From Acanthococcus lagerstroemiae (lineage: Eukaryota; Arthropoda; Insecta; Hemiptera; Eriococcidae): a DNA stretch of 64,000 nt. The stretch lies in the NCBI GenBank assembly GCA_031841125.1, contig CM063110.1, positions 25,291,626-25,355,625 on the forward strand, written 5' to 3'. The notes beneath the pieces are model-generated. The model saw nothing but the letters and a program-made list of their open reading frames with translations. It ran no database searches and was not told the origin of the DNA. Below, in pieces: positions 22,812 through 33,377 of the stretch. A program made the translations under genes and the position numbers. The stretch's first letter is position 1. Each line of letters starts with the position of its first letter.

Positions 22812-23345
22812 CTGCAAACTGAATATAGTTACAAATGTGGAGCCAGAAGACTTGTTTATATTGTACAAGATGCATAGTAACCAGGCCCGGATTAATGCAC
22901 GGGCCCAAGATGGAACATTTTTGAGGGGCAGACAAATTTTCGAGTCTTAAACATTTACTTGAATTACAACCATCCAACTTTGGTGTGTTGAAAATTTGTA
23001 GAGGGGGTAAGGGCAAGTAATTATTTTAGCAATTGCTCGAAGAGGATGGGGTGCTTCTAAGCGAGTGCTCAGGGGCGCTCACGATCTTAATCCGGCCCTG
23101 ATAGTAACGTTGGGCTGGTCATCTTCGGTCTTCCGCCCTTGAATTGTATCTTGTTTCATGTACCATAAGTTATCGGTAGGTGATGTAGTTAATTGTTCAT
23201 TTGGTTTCCCCGTCTTCCATAGTTACAAATATACTTAGCCAGAAAACTTGTTTATATTGTACAGGATGCATAGTCATGTTGAACTGGTCATCTTCGGTCT
23301 TCCCCCCTTGAACTGTATCTTGTTTCATGTATCATATGTTATTAT
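22812..23345 (+). repeat. Tandem duplication, about 130-bp unit
   Basis: The segment running ATAGTTACAAAT, CTTGTTTATATTGTACA, GATGCATAGT, CTGGTCATCTTCGGTCTTCC and TGTATCTTGTTTCATGTA occurs twice, at 22823-22881 plus 23101-23170 and at 23219-23340. The left copy is split by the hAT element at 22882-23100; the right copy is uninterrupted. A short frame (22656-22877) ends in the left copy and shows no known motif. Confidence 0.8.
22882..23100. mobile_element. Non-autonomous hAT element, 219 bp
   Basis: The element begins CAGGCCCGGATTAA and ends TTAATCCGGCCCTG, a near-perfect inverted pair of about 14 bases. It is flanked on both sides by the identical 8-bp sequence ATAGTAAC (22874-22881 and 23101-23108). 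An 8-bp duplication with CAGGGCCGG-type ends is diagnostic of hAT-superfamily transposons. It carries no transposase. The undisturbed second copy of the host duplication at 23219-23340 lacks the insertion and acts as a built-in empty-site control. Confidence 0.92.
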
Positions 23346-23591
23346 TTTCTTTTCTAATTTTACTTTCAACGCGAACAGCTGATATACTGTAAACTGGTGT
23401 AACTTTGGATTTATGGGCATCTCCAGACAATACCGGTTTTATTCATCAGAACTGAAGGAACCCTAGTTGGACATACAGCGGAATCGGCATGTAGGGGAGA
23501 CCGAGATAATTTGTCCGCGGGGTAAGTTGTCTTAGCCTCCGTGTCCCCCGTGGAAAAAGTACTTTTTTGAATCTGATGTCACGCTACTCCT

Positions 23592-23906
23592 TATAGTCCT
23601 TCCACGCTAAGAAGAATCTGACGTCACAAATCGTTTCAACACTATGCAGCTGATGCTGTGAATGAAATCTTGTATGTTACACATTTTCATTAATAACTAA
23701 GAAAAACTGACAGACTAATTATTTTCCATGAAATAATACATATTTTGACGCTGTATAAATGAACGTATACAAGTACGTATGTGAAAGGGAACACCTGCTT
23801 GATTCACCTGAACAGTGTAAATCTCCGCCGTTTCCCATCCCCTCAGCCGTTGAAACGTCTACAGCAAATTATGACGTCAATCCTTCTTAGCGTGGAAGGA
23901 CCATAG
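23592..23906. mobile_element. MITE with TCCTTCCACGCTAAGAAG ends
   Basis: TATAGTCCTTCCACGCTAAG at 23592 faces the complement of CTTAGCGTGGAAGGACCATA ending at about 23906. Similarity extends inward through TGACGTCA. The 315-bp unit is non-coding and lies inside the GGGGCAAGTTGTC element. Its right end overlaps the left end of the next palindrome by a few bases. Confidence 0.7.
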
Positions 23907-24086
23907 TAGAGCTCTATAACTTCGTGTAAGTACGATTGTCCGCCATTTTGACTCCAACCGCGCTCGTGGATGCCGAAATCCGACTATGCGAAGCGCACCG
24001 CATAGTCAATTCGGCATCCACGGATGAGGTTGAAGTCAAAATGGCGGATGATTGTACTCACACGAAGGTATAGAGCTCTAACTATA
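23903..24086. mobile_element. 184-bp foldback element
   Basis: Left arm (about 23903-23981) and right arm (24001-24086) are near-complementary, for example TAGAGCTCTATAACTTCGTG, CGCCATTTTGACT and GTGGATGCCGAA each have a partner. The loop is about 20 bases. The repeated CTATAG/CATAG at the borders may be part of the target site or of the TIR. Open frames inside are palindrome artefacts. Confidence 0.8.
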
Positions 24087-24359
24087 GTGTACCAACACCT
24101 CATCCATACCTGATAGACTTCGTGATTATGGAACCAACCTGATTTATAGAGGTTTGATACTTTGATAACACAAAATTTAGCGCACGTTTTATAAACAAAA
24201 AGTTCACTCACATGAGTGTAATATTTTGTCCTGGCAAAAATCAAATACTGTGTGGTAAGTAGAATTTCTTCAGCTATCTTTGATGTATTAGAACCTAAAC
24301 CCCCTCAATCCGGGGCAAGTTGTCCCATTACAAAACTTATCGATGAATGCGAATTTTGT

Positions 24360-24840
24360 TACATGTTTTTTAGAAAATGGTACGAAAATACGTCCGTAAG
24401 ACATTTCAGCACATTTTAGCTCGTTTTTAGCACAAGACTTACTCCATCATGTATGACAACTTACCCGGGTAGGGGACAAATTGTCACAAAAAAAGTAGCC
24501 GCGCTTAAAAATGTTTGGGGCAAACCGTATGCATTTTTTTATACGCCATCTTGTAGCCAATGGTTGTAGCTACAATTTGAGCCTAATTTGAAGTTTTTGG
24601 TCTAATAGTTTCTGCACATTTTTAGCGCGTTTTTAGCACAAGACAATTTACCCTATCATGTGTGACAACTTACTCGGGTATGGGGCAAGTTGTCACAAAA
24701 GCAGTAACCTCGTTTAAGAATGAAAATTGTTTATTTTTTTATACACTATTTTGTAGCCCAGGGTTGTAGCTACAATTTTAGTCTAATTTGAAGTTTTTCG
24801 GTCCAATAGTTTTTTCAGAATTTTGAAGTTTCTAAAAATT
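24360..24840 (+). repeat. Two tandem copies of a ~225-bp unit
   Basis: Two consecutive copies share, in order, TTTAGCNCGTTTTTAGCACAAGAC, TGACAACTTACYCGGGTA, TTTTTTTATACNC, GTTGTAGCTACAATTT and CTAATTTGAAGTTTTTNGG. The first is about 24405-24610 and the second about 24622-24830. They lie within the GGGGCAAGTTGTC element and are probably part of its normal structure. Confidence 0.75.
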
Positions 24841-25479
24841 GCGACAACTAACCCCGGTCTTCCCTAACCAGTCTTACTCCAGTTCAAATGTGAAAAACTG
24901 GTTAAGTCTAGAGTTCCCTCACAAGTCTGAAATCACCCCAGTTTACAGTAGTTAACAGTTCATTGGGCTTCCTTGTCTTCCTAAAACTGTCACTTGATTG
25001 TAGAAGTAGAATACTGAAAGGGAAGACTTTTTTCCATGTTTCTATGTGTGGATTGGTCAGAAAAATAAGTTGAGTACACCTATAGAAATGAAAATTGTTG
25101 CGAGTATAGTGTCTGTGAGCTTAAAAACATTGACCAACGGTCAGTGGGAAGTGAATAGTAATTACTTTAGGATGTGTTAGTTGTTTGCAGTAGTCTCAAT
25201 CGATCAGAAAGCGTTTTGCTTTAGAATCGACATAAATTGACTCGTATGGAACACAAGAGGAAGTGCAAAATTGACTTAACGAGGATCAAAAGAGGTTTTT
25301 CTCAATCACATCGAATCCCGATTTCCCGTGCGACAGCCACTCATGTCCACCATAAATATTTTATCCCAGTTAACGTATCACATCGGCGAGAAATAACCGT
25401 GTTCGCTGTTAACGCTTTTACTGCTTCGCGATAAAACGAACAAAAAATAATAAAAATGCAGAATCTGCGCGTAGGAAGC

Positions 25480-25810
25480 GAGTAATTCAAAACCAATTCA
25501 TGTCTAACAGCTTGTAGAAATGAACGCTTCTTCTGCGTGTTTGGTCGCCATTTTCACCTTCGCAAGGGAACTTTTGGCAGTTAGCTTCCAGCCGGCTGAA
25601 GAAAGGCAGTCGCGAGATTTCTATAGCTCTAGCGAAAGTTCGGAACGGCCGTTGATGGCAAAATCGTGAGCGGTGATTTAACAGGAGAGGAGACATGACG
25701 ACCAGATAGAGCATCCACGACTGGGTCACGTAGACCTTGGGTGCAATGCAGGGCACGGTGGCTCCCGTGATGCATGTGTCGAGGGCGTCTGTACTATTAT
25801 ACGGGAATAC
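25480..25810 (-). CDS. Possible exon of an unrecognised protein
   Basis: On the minus strand, after an acceptor-like ATAATAGTACAG at about 25795, a frame reads DTCITGATVPCIAPKVY then VTQSWMLYLVVMSPLLL. Over these 35 codons most third positions are G or C, in contrast to the AT-rich surroundings. The residue pattern (two cysteines, then a hydrophobic run) is protein-like. The frame stays open to about 25487, but codon bias drops after about 25685, where CCT|GTTAAAT could be a weak donor. I do not recognise the family. It is the best candidate for genuine coding sequence in the window, but it may be a transposon fragment or chance. Confidence 0.3.
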
Positions 25811-26579
25811 AAACGAAGCTTACAATAATGGAATATAACTAGCCGTGTGCTGCGGAAGACCTTATGCACAAATATGTCCTCACTTTTACAAAGTTGTCGG
25901 TGTTAACGTCTTGTAAGTCTAATATACTGCATGTGAAGCCGCTCCGGACAGAGTCGAACTGAATTTCATTTGACAGGTAATTGAATTATTAGTCGTGTCG
26001 CGGAACATGATTGTACAGGTAATTGTTGCGGATGCTGTACTGTGTGCTACAGGACGCTGAGAAACGAATAAATGAAGATCGAAGACGCAGTCGCAGTCTA
26101 TGATTTCTCAGAATAGGTGTTATTGATTCACTGATTTAGTAGGGTGGTCAGGAGCGGAGTGGTCCTGAAAAGCTCTCCGGGAGAAACAAAATTTTCAGAC
26201 TACACCAGTAACAATCGTAGGCTACTTCCTCGCCATTGCGTATCACAGAAAAAATCTTGCAAAAAGTGACATTTTTCGTCATACGTGTTGACTAGTATAC
26301 ACGGATATACTTTTGGGAGAAACAATTCATGCGTTCCCGAATGAGAGCTTAGATGTGGAGGAATATGCTTCGTATGTTATTTCTTTGTTTCATCCTTTGG
26401 AGATGATGAAGAGTAGAAACCTAACGTATTTCTGCGTAGAAAAGATTCGTCCATTTTATTCAATCAAGCTGAAACTTTCAGGTGTGTATTTCAAGTGGAA
26501 CCATAATCAGTACCACTATCTAATAACTTAACTTCAAAAATTCAACAATTAATCTCTTTATACATATAATAAAAAAGTA
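25811..26579. other. No gene seen
   Basis: AT-rich, no repeat or transposon ends recognised. Confidence 0.35.
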
Positions 26580-27470
26580 AAATCCGCAGCCGCCACCACC
26601 GCCGCCTCCGGGAGAAAAAAAACACACTGCGGGTTGCCTCCTTAAAAATCAGAAAAATTGCAGGGGCAGATCAGCTACTTTCAATGACATAATCTGTTCT
26701 AAAATAAGGGATCTCCAAGTTTTAAGACATAATAAGACATAAAAAGACGTATAATGGCATAATTACCCATGATCTCCAAGATCTCAAGTCGCAAGATATA
26801 ACACGTAGTCGAGGCTGGTGGCAGGGACTGGGTCTTGAGGGGAAGAGGAGGTGGTTCATGGTGGAGAGAGCTCCAGAATGTGGAGGAGATCAATGGGAGC
26901 GTGGCCAGAAGGGGGATAAAGGCACTGGCTGGTGTGGGTAATGTTGAGTGAGAGGTTCTGGTGGAGGAGGAAGTCCTGGGTGAAAGAGTGACTGGGAAGG
27001 GAAATGAAAGCCATGGTGCGGGAGAGGCTGGTGGCGGGGTCTGAAGGGGGTAGGGTGGTCCTGGTGGTGGGAGCTCCTGAGTGCAGGACCAGGAATCTTC
27101 GAATGAGTTGGGACAAGGAGGCCGCAGAGGAGGAGCCGTGGAAGGGGAAGGCTGTAGCGAGGGATTAAGGCCTTAATTGGAGAGAGCGTAGTGGATTGGA
27201 GGGATAAACGGAGGGTGCCGTGTGGGGGAGAAGCTGTGGACGGAGAAGGTCATGGAAAGAGGGTAATGTGAAGAGATTGAGGCCCAGGTGGTGGAGGTTG
27301 ATTATGGTGTTGATGATTGTAGAGGTGAGGAGGAAGTCCAAGGGAAAGGGTTCGCAGGAGGGATACTGCGGAGGTAAAAGACCATGGGCTGGGCATTCAA
27401 GCCTCTGGCAGGAGATTATGGCTGTTGTGGGGGAGGAATGTAAGAAAATGTTCGGGGGTTTTCAGATTTG
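26580..27470. repeat. Strongly purine-rich tract
   Basis: From about 26820 to 27470 the plus strand is dominated by G and A (GGTGGAGGAGGAAGTCC, GGGAGAGGCTGGTGGCGGGG and similar), in contrast to the AT-rich neighbourhood. A CCGCCACCACCGCCGCC run opens the block at 26588. On the minus strand this yields frames rich in Leu, Pro, Ser, Thr and His (for example 26856-27116), which is what any polypyrimidine strand would give. I recognise no protein. It could be decayed retroelement ORF1-type sequence or a low-complexity expansion. Confidence 0.5.
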
Positions 27471-27544
27471 CCAATATTTGAGCTGTAAAAACAAGTAATT
27501 ATCAACTTTTTTCTTACCTTTGCGAGGAAAGCTGAAACTTTCAG

Positions 27545-27835
27545 GCATATCTAAGACTCTTCACGACCTTCAGAATTGTTCAAGACTGTCTTGGAACGGT
27601 CTTTGGACTGAGACTGTTACTTCATGCTCTGCAAAGATTTTTCAGACTCTTCCAGACTTTTACGAGACCCATTAGGACTCACTAAGATTTTTCAAGACTT
27701 CTTCAGACTTATTTAAGATTCGTCTAGACACTAAAACATGGCTGAAAGAGTCATAAACAAGTTTATAAAACATTGAAAGATTTCGAAAAATATTAAACCC
27801 GTCTGGATAAGTGTTGAAGAGCATTGAATTTGAAA
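27545..27835. repeat. AGACT-type foldback array with central GTCTAGAC
   Basis: To the left of 27722 the plus strand repeats AAGACTCTTC, AAGACTTCTTCAGACTT and AGACTTTTACG. To the right it carries complementary-sense phrases such as GGCTGAAAGAGTC and GTCTGGATAAGTGTTGAAGAG. The switch occurs at GTCTAGAC (27722-27729), a perfect palindrome. In the left arm AGACT recurs roughly every 10 to 12 bases. The same plan, on a larger scale, is found at 55860-56800. Confidence 0.65.
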
Positions 27836-28405
27836 GCCCCACTATTATCTATCTCCTTCGACGCAAAACTTAGCACACGTTTTGTAATAGGCTACCTGTT
27901 TACTTTTTGAGATTGTTCAGCGGTATTGCCTTGATGAAGAATCTGACTGAACAGTTTCGTCAAAAAGGGAATCCAGGGAGTCCGTAAGTATTTTAGTGGA
28001 TCATTTTCGATTTTATCTGAACCTGCTGCCCTGTTGCTTTTCAAATTTTTCAAAATTAGTTCAACTTTGTATTTTTTACTGGGGGAAGCAACCCTGTCGA
28101 GAGGGAAGGGGAGAACCTTGGCCCCGGACTTTCAAGAGGGCCCGATATTTTTAAAAGACCTGAATTTCAACGCTGACGGCTACATCATACTGTACATCAA
28201 ATCAGCAATCACTCCTTACACCATGAAAGGAACCTCTTATCCCGTAGCTTATAATTTTTTCCCATCTGACAGAAGAAAAAAATGAACTGGTAAGAGGGAG
28301 GCCCGTGGACATTTCCCCCATGTCCTCTTTTTCTCTCTACGGGGCTGGGGGGAAGGGTCATTCATCTCGCATTTGGGTGGAGTCTGTAAAGAAATCCAAA
28401 TTATT

Positions 28406-28860
28406 TCAAAAGCTTCTATCTGCCTCGTACAGTTTTGAATAGAATTTTCTAGCCTCGCTAACTATTTCCGACCTGTTATACTTGCATATGCATGTTGTTT
28501 TGTTGTTCCTACTTTTACACAAGGCAGTAAGTCTGTCCTTCGTTATCGCTTTTTTGGATTTCTTTGTTGACCAAAATTCCTCAGTTACACTCTCAGCTAG
28601 CTCCATATTAAAATCTGCGTATATCTTGTCGAACTTCTCGCTTAATTAGCTTATTTAGCTTAGTGAGTTCTGTCTGGTCAATCCTATTTTTCTCTGGTTT
28701 CCTCCACGGTTCTGCTCTTTTCATTGTACGTTTTTATGTTCCTTCACTCAATTTATTATCGGTCTTAATTTTGTTTCTCTAGCCTACTTCAAGTAGTGTA
28801 TATTTAAAAGCTTTATCGTACAAATCGTATTTTACTTGAATGACCCGTTCTGGAAACTAG
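28406..28860 (-). mobile_element. RTE-like LINE fragment, endonuclease-RT linker
   Basis: One minus-strand frame, with three internal stops, runs from about 28860 as KYDLYDKAFKYTLLEVG, then KPEKNRIDQTELTKLNKLIK, then REVRQDIRRF. After a frameshift near 28625 it continues with MELAESVTEEFW and NRSEIVSEARKFYSKLY to a stop at 28406. A charged linker of the LNKxIRKxxREDIRxxN type followed by an NRxEIxxxxxxFYxxLY element is characteristic of the segment between the endonuclease and reverse transcriptase of RTE-like insect LINEs. Both catalytic domains are absent. It is a dead fragment of the same broad class as those at 2130 and 63774. Confidence 0.65.
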
Positions 28861-29412
28861 CAGCCCTGCCAGAATGGTATAGAGAGGGATAACGGAGGCA
28901 TACGCTCAGAAATGGGCGGACTAGATAGCAGCTGACTTGGTTTAAGAATTAGCTGCATACCAGCACAAGTGTAATTTATAGGTCACTAAGCTGTAGCTCA
29001 AGTAGGTATTCATTTTCATAAACTGTAGATATCTTTCCAGGCCGAAAAGTGGAAAAATAAAGATAATTTACTTCGTGGGATGATCAGGACACTTTCGTTT
29101 AACCAGGCCCAGCGGACCACCCACCCCTGAGGGTGGTGTTTCCATCGGCTGGAGCGTCTGGAGAATGTTACAAATTAGTGTATTGCCTGAAATGACAGAT
29201 TACATCCCCTTCCTGGAGGACGCTGTTGTTCAAATTCAATCGCAAAAATCGAAGTGAAGAATTTTTTTAGTTCGTGAACTGAAATTTGAAAGTTGGAATT
29301 GTTTTGACGCAGATTGGACCCTCTTGGCCCCATGTGACAGTTGGGAAAGTGTACATTTTCGATAGAAAGGTTCTATGCAGAAACTACTGCTACTTTGTGG
29401 GCTGCACCTGAG
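28861..29412. other. No gene seen; GC-rich patch near 29105
   Basis: A patch with CACCCCTGAGGGTGGTG (about 29125) is locally palindromic. Nothing else could be assigned. Confidence 0.35.
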
Positions 29413-29621
29413 CAGGGAAGGAAATAGGATGGTGGAACGGGGAGGGGCCAGCCTGCCTCCCAAGCCTTTGCCGGAGTTGGGAAATTTTAGTAGATAGATT
29501 AATAGTCGTTAAAATCCAACAAGTCGAAATGTTTTTTTTTTTTTTAGCCAATACAAACAAATTTTGATTGGGAATCTAAAAATGTTTGCCCCTCCAGAAA
29601 AAAATCTTCGCTGTGTCCCTG
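29413..29621. mobile_element. Non-autonomous hAT element, 209 bp
   Basis: The element begins CAGGGAAGGAAATAGG and ends TCTTCGCTGTGTCCCTG, so the outer bases (CAGGGA/TCCCTG) are inverted. Both sides carry the identical 8-bp sequence CACCTGAG (29405-29412 and 29622-29629). This target duplication with CAGGG ends places it in the hAT superfamily. There is no transposase; the open frames crossing it are not real. Confidence 0.88.
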
Positions 29622-29629
29622 CACCTGAG

Positions 29630-31540
29630 TTTCCTAGTTCCTCTGATAACCCTTCTCTCAAAGGAGTTCGATTTAATAGCTTCATCTCACTGCTTGAGAA
29701 AACAACAAAACTACAGAAGGTCTCAGCGTTTGAACTTTTTTGAAATTCTCGAGTAGCCGTCTGCGTAGTTCTTTTCATCCACCCAGTGTAGTTTTTTTAC
29801 TGCACGCTGCACTGGTTTCCAGCTTATTCATTCACCCGAGAGAACTATTATTGGAATTTAAATCAACGAGCGGCGATTGCGTCGATCTCAGGTTTCAAAG
29901 GCATCCGGCGCGTCGTCTCTGCAAATTTGCCGGCTGCCGCGGCACATGCACAAGACCGCATCAGAACGAAGGATATTTTTAATTATTTTTTTTTTTCAGC
30001 CTATATGTATATATTTTTTCTTCCTACAATGATTACTATTATTGAGAAAATTAAGCATCTCTGAAGAATGGCTCTCGAATGTACAACAGTGATATAAACA
30101 AGTACCTTGCTATTCATATTTCATTTCGTTCTATGCATCAGCCAACTACAAACAATGGACGGTTTTGAAGAAAAAAAAATTAAAAGAAAGCAATACCGCA
30201 GTGGATCGCCGTCGGCTGTAAATGTGATCATATGCGAGACAGTATTCGTTCTCACAATCGTACACAACAACGTTATTCACTTTTTTCGCCTCCTCCTTCT
30301 TCCTCTTGTGCCAACAAGACGAAAAAAAATCTACCATGAATGTCGTTCAATTCGCTAATATTTTTTTAATTATAAATATGACTGGCCAGTACGCAAGTGC
30401 GGCATTGTATTCGGAATTGCTGACAGCGATGCGGATCGATTTGATTTTCGATCGCGATTAATTATAGCCGAGCAAATGCCAGACTGGCCACGGCGGCTGG
30501 TCGACGACTCCCGACCAACCGGGCCTAATGAGTCATCAGAGGGGACCAAGCTAGCTCAAAAATGTATGCACGGGCTCGCCGAAAACCGTTTGTAAATGGC
30601 CCAGGCTAATCCACTGCCATAACTGAAAAGGTGTTGCATCCATAGTGTTTCTTAATGTTGGTGTTTCCGCGATGGACGATGAAAATATTCGGACCACAGC
30701 ACTCGGCTACACGAGACTTCTTAGTGGCGAAATTTTTACGACTCGGTTATCAGCTCGAATACTAAGCGTATATCGCGCTCGTTTTAATTATTGACCTAAA
30801 CATTCTTTACGAATGTTTAAGTACTGTAATTAAACAAGAAACTTCTGGGCTTAACTTTTTCCACACGTTCGTTATACCAAACAATGAGAAACGTTTATGG
30901 AGTAGCTGCTATCAGATTGCGGGGCGTAGTCTAATTATTTTTTCAAGAGAGATTCTACAGCCTGTACACGATCGAGCGATTGTTTCCTGTTGAAACCCGG
31001 TTCGGGTACTAAATATTTCTTTTTAGAATGTCGAACCGTGCTTCAAGTTTGAAATACACCTTCTTCATTTCTTATTCACTGGGTAAAGGACGATCATGAT
31101 CGATATGTTTGAAGTCTGATGGTGGCTGAAGGCGTGCTATAACGCAGCGGCATTTTGGAATGTAGCCCCTGAATTACTTGTAACCCAATATTTAATTGTA
31201 CTCTTTCATGCAGGCGCGTATGCATAACTTCCTTGTAGAGAGCAGGACAGCACAAACGGAAAACCCAGAAACTGAAGATATTTTTCACTGTGTTTTTCTC
31301 TTCAACGCAACGTAAATGTCGAACACGAGTGACAGCAGTTGTTTCCAACCTCCTTCCCTTTGCTAAATATGCTCTAACTTGAGTGGTGGTGTGGAACGAC
31401 GAAAACAAACCTGTGTAGTTACTGAAATTGCTGGAACTGGTGAACTTGTGGTATCTTCTGCTGGGGAAGACAACAGAACGGAATGGGAGTTAGTCATTTT
31501 CACCAAATAGAACTAGAATATAAACCAATAAGCACTTTAG
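29630..31540. other. No gene seen; 30.4-31.1 kb non-repetitive
   Basis: A short GC-rich patch at 29870-29960 is open on the plus strand (ending CKFAGCRGTCTRPHQNEG), but I recognise nothing in it. The block at 30370-31090 is free of repeats and contains GGCCACGGCGGCTGGTCGAC-type words among AT-rich DNA. It could be conserved non-coding sequence. Confidence 0.35.
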
Positions 31541-32424
31541 TAAGCCTTTTATACCTGCTCGAGTCTATCAAACACATTTTGCGGTTTTCCCTCCCTTCAA
31601 CTGAAACTGCATCGTCTCCTTCAGGTTTTATAAACCGCGTTGAAGTTCTATCCAAGTGGGGTGAACCGCGCTCAAGTTTCATCCAAGAAATAGGATTGGT
31701 TCTTATATCCTTTGCTCTAGTTTTTCAAAAAGTGGCTCGAGGCTCTTGTTCGTTACCGTGAATATGACTAGATACCGTTTCTGTTCTCAGTTGTATCTTG
31801 TAACGACTGAACATGCTAAAAGCAACAGTGTAGTTTCCTCGCCTTCACACTCAGGGTTGTGTTTGCATTTGTGTGCAGTGTATGAACGTGTAATAATACC
31901 TAAATAAATAAACCATAAGCAGTGGTTCACTAAGTGCCCTATAATAATGTGTTAGTGCATGGTATGAACCTATATTGCTAATATAGCCCGAGGCGGACTT
32001 TCAGGGGGCTAGGGGGGCTACGCCCCCCAGAATCGAATGTAGCCCCGCTTCCCTGGAGCAAACATTGAAAATTAATTTGGGCTGAAACGAACTGACAGCG
32101 GTGTTTATTTAATATTAGTCAACTAGTAACCGATGTCTTTTTAAGCATGTGATTTTCACATTCTTTAGCGTGTTTTATTTGGTCTCATAGAGGATACTAC
32201 CCAAACCATATCACACATATATAACCATACAACTTAGAACGAAATAAGAAAGAGGCAACACCTATATATTTTTTTTAAATGACAAATTTTTGTACACTTC
32301 TGGAAAAGTACTATTTATGATTATTTTTACAGTTTTCAGAGCACTGTTTGCCACATATCTACTCACTGTCAACATGCCTTTTTCACTCTAGTTTAAATGT
32401 TTTTCAGTACGTTCGTGGTGACAG

Positions 32425-32708
32425 TTAGCAAAAGTACCCGTCGTCGGGTTTACGAATGTAAAATGTATTGACTCCCATAAGAAAAACACACGGAGCAAAG
32501 ATCATTATTTTACTACCTGAGAATAAGAAATTTGTTAGAAAACAAAGGTGTATTAGCAAATGCTCAGAACCTTCTGAATTGAAAATTTATACTTTTGGTT
32601 TCCAACAAATTTCTTATTCTCAGGTAGTAACACAATGATCTTTGCTCCGTGTGTTTTTCTTAAAGGAGTCAATACATTTGTAAGCCCAACGACGGGTACT
32701 TTTGCTAA
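32425..32708. mobile_element. 284-bp hairpin element in the inverted-repeat loop
   Basis: Arms of about 120 bp, starting TTAGCAAAAGTACCCGTCG and ending with the complement CGACGGGTACTTTTGCTAA, enclose a loop of about 50 bases. They share AAGAAAAACACACGGAGCAA, AGATCATT and ACTACCTGAGAATAAG with few mismatches. CAG flanks both sides (32422-32424 and 32709-32711), a possible 3-bp target duplication. It is non-coding. The high arm identity suggests it is younger than the surrounding inverted repeat. Confidence 0.85.
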
Positions 32709-33377
32709 CAGTAAATAACTCACTGTGTGACGTCACACGAAATCTGTCTAATGCCTGAATGCTGGTTTGACTGATGTTATGAAATTCAGCTATTTTAGAG
32801 TAGTGTTGGAATCATTCTGGTGTGATTACGTATTTGTATTCAGGTAGCTGTGTTTTGATGTCTTGATTAATATTCTTCGTGTCATTATTTTATTATGGAC
32901 ATGCGAAAGTATCTCGAAAAACCGTCTAGTTTGGGTGAGTAAAACTCTTCCAGTTTTACGTTTCCCGACTGTAGTAGTGATACAAATGTTAAGGCAAGTA
33001 CTTCTCATTCGGAGATCGAAATTAGTTCACACAACATAGCAGTGGTTCAGTCACAGTTGTATCTTATTTGTGTTTTGGGATACTGTATGAAGTATGAACG
33101 TGTAATGATAACACACCCATTTAGCGGCTCACAGTACTGCGGCAAATGCCACTCTGAGTGAATCACTGGTCTACTCAGAGCGGTTTCTTATCAGTACTCT
33201 TTCGCATGTTGTATTCAAACACTAATGCAGTAATGTGAACACCTTACTACATGGTGTCTTATCATTACACGTTCATATTTCATACAGTGCACGAAAACAC
33301 AAATTCAACTCTTGAGTGAATCACTGCTATATTGGTTTCTTATCAATACAGATTCATACTGTGCACTAACACGTGTG

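Larger units (their letters stand above)
23492..24866. mobile_element. TIR element with GGGGCAAGTTGTC motifs and nested insertions
   Basis: Left end TAGGGGAGACCGAGATAA followed by GGGGTAAGTTGTC faces a right end that reads TAGGGAAGACCGGGGTTAGTTGTC on the other strand. Variants of GGGGCAAGTTGTCAC recur inside (about 24313, 24465 and 24678). Two smaller palindromic elements occupy 23592-24086, so the original element was about 880 bp. No coding was found. A further inverted pair outside the ends (TACTGTAAACTGG near 23385 and its complement near 24945) suggests yet another enclosing element or an extended TIR. Confidence 0.6.

Noticed and set aside
22656..22877. Continuation of the multicopy protein gene
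   Set aside because: No agreement with the expected C-terminal part of the family could be seen; the frame mostly covers a tandem-duplicated segment.
26856..27116. Proline/leucine-rich minus frame as a protein
   Set aside because: The composition follows directly from a polypyrimidine strand and no motif stands out.
31985..32080. Transposon end with GGGGGGCTACGCCCCCC
   Set aside because: The local palindrome is striking and it marks where the left arm of the large inverted repeat stops, but no matching opposite end or target duplication could be found.
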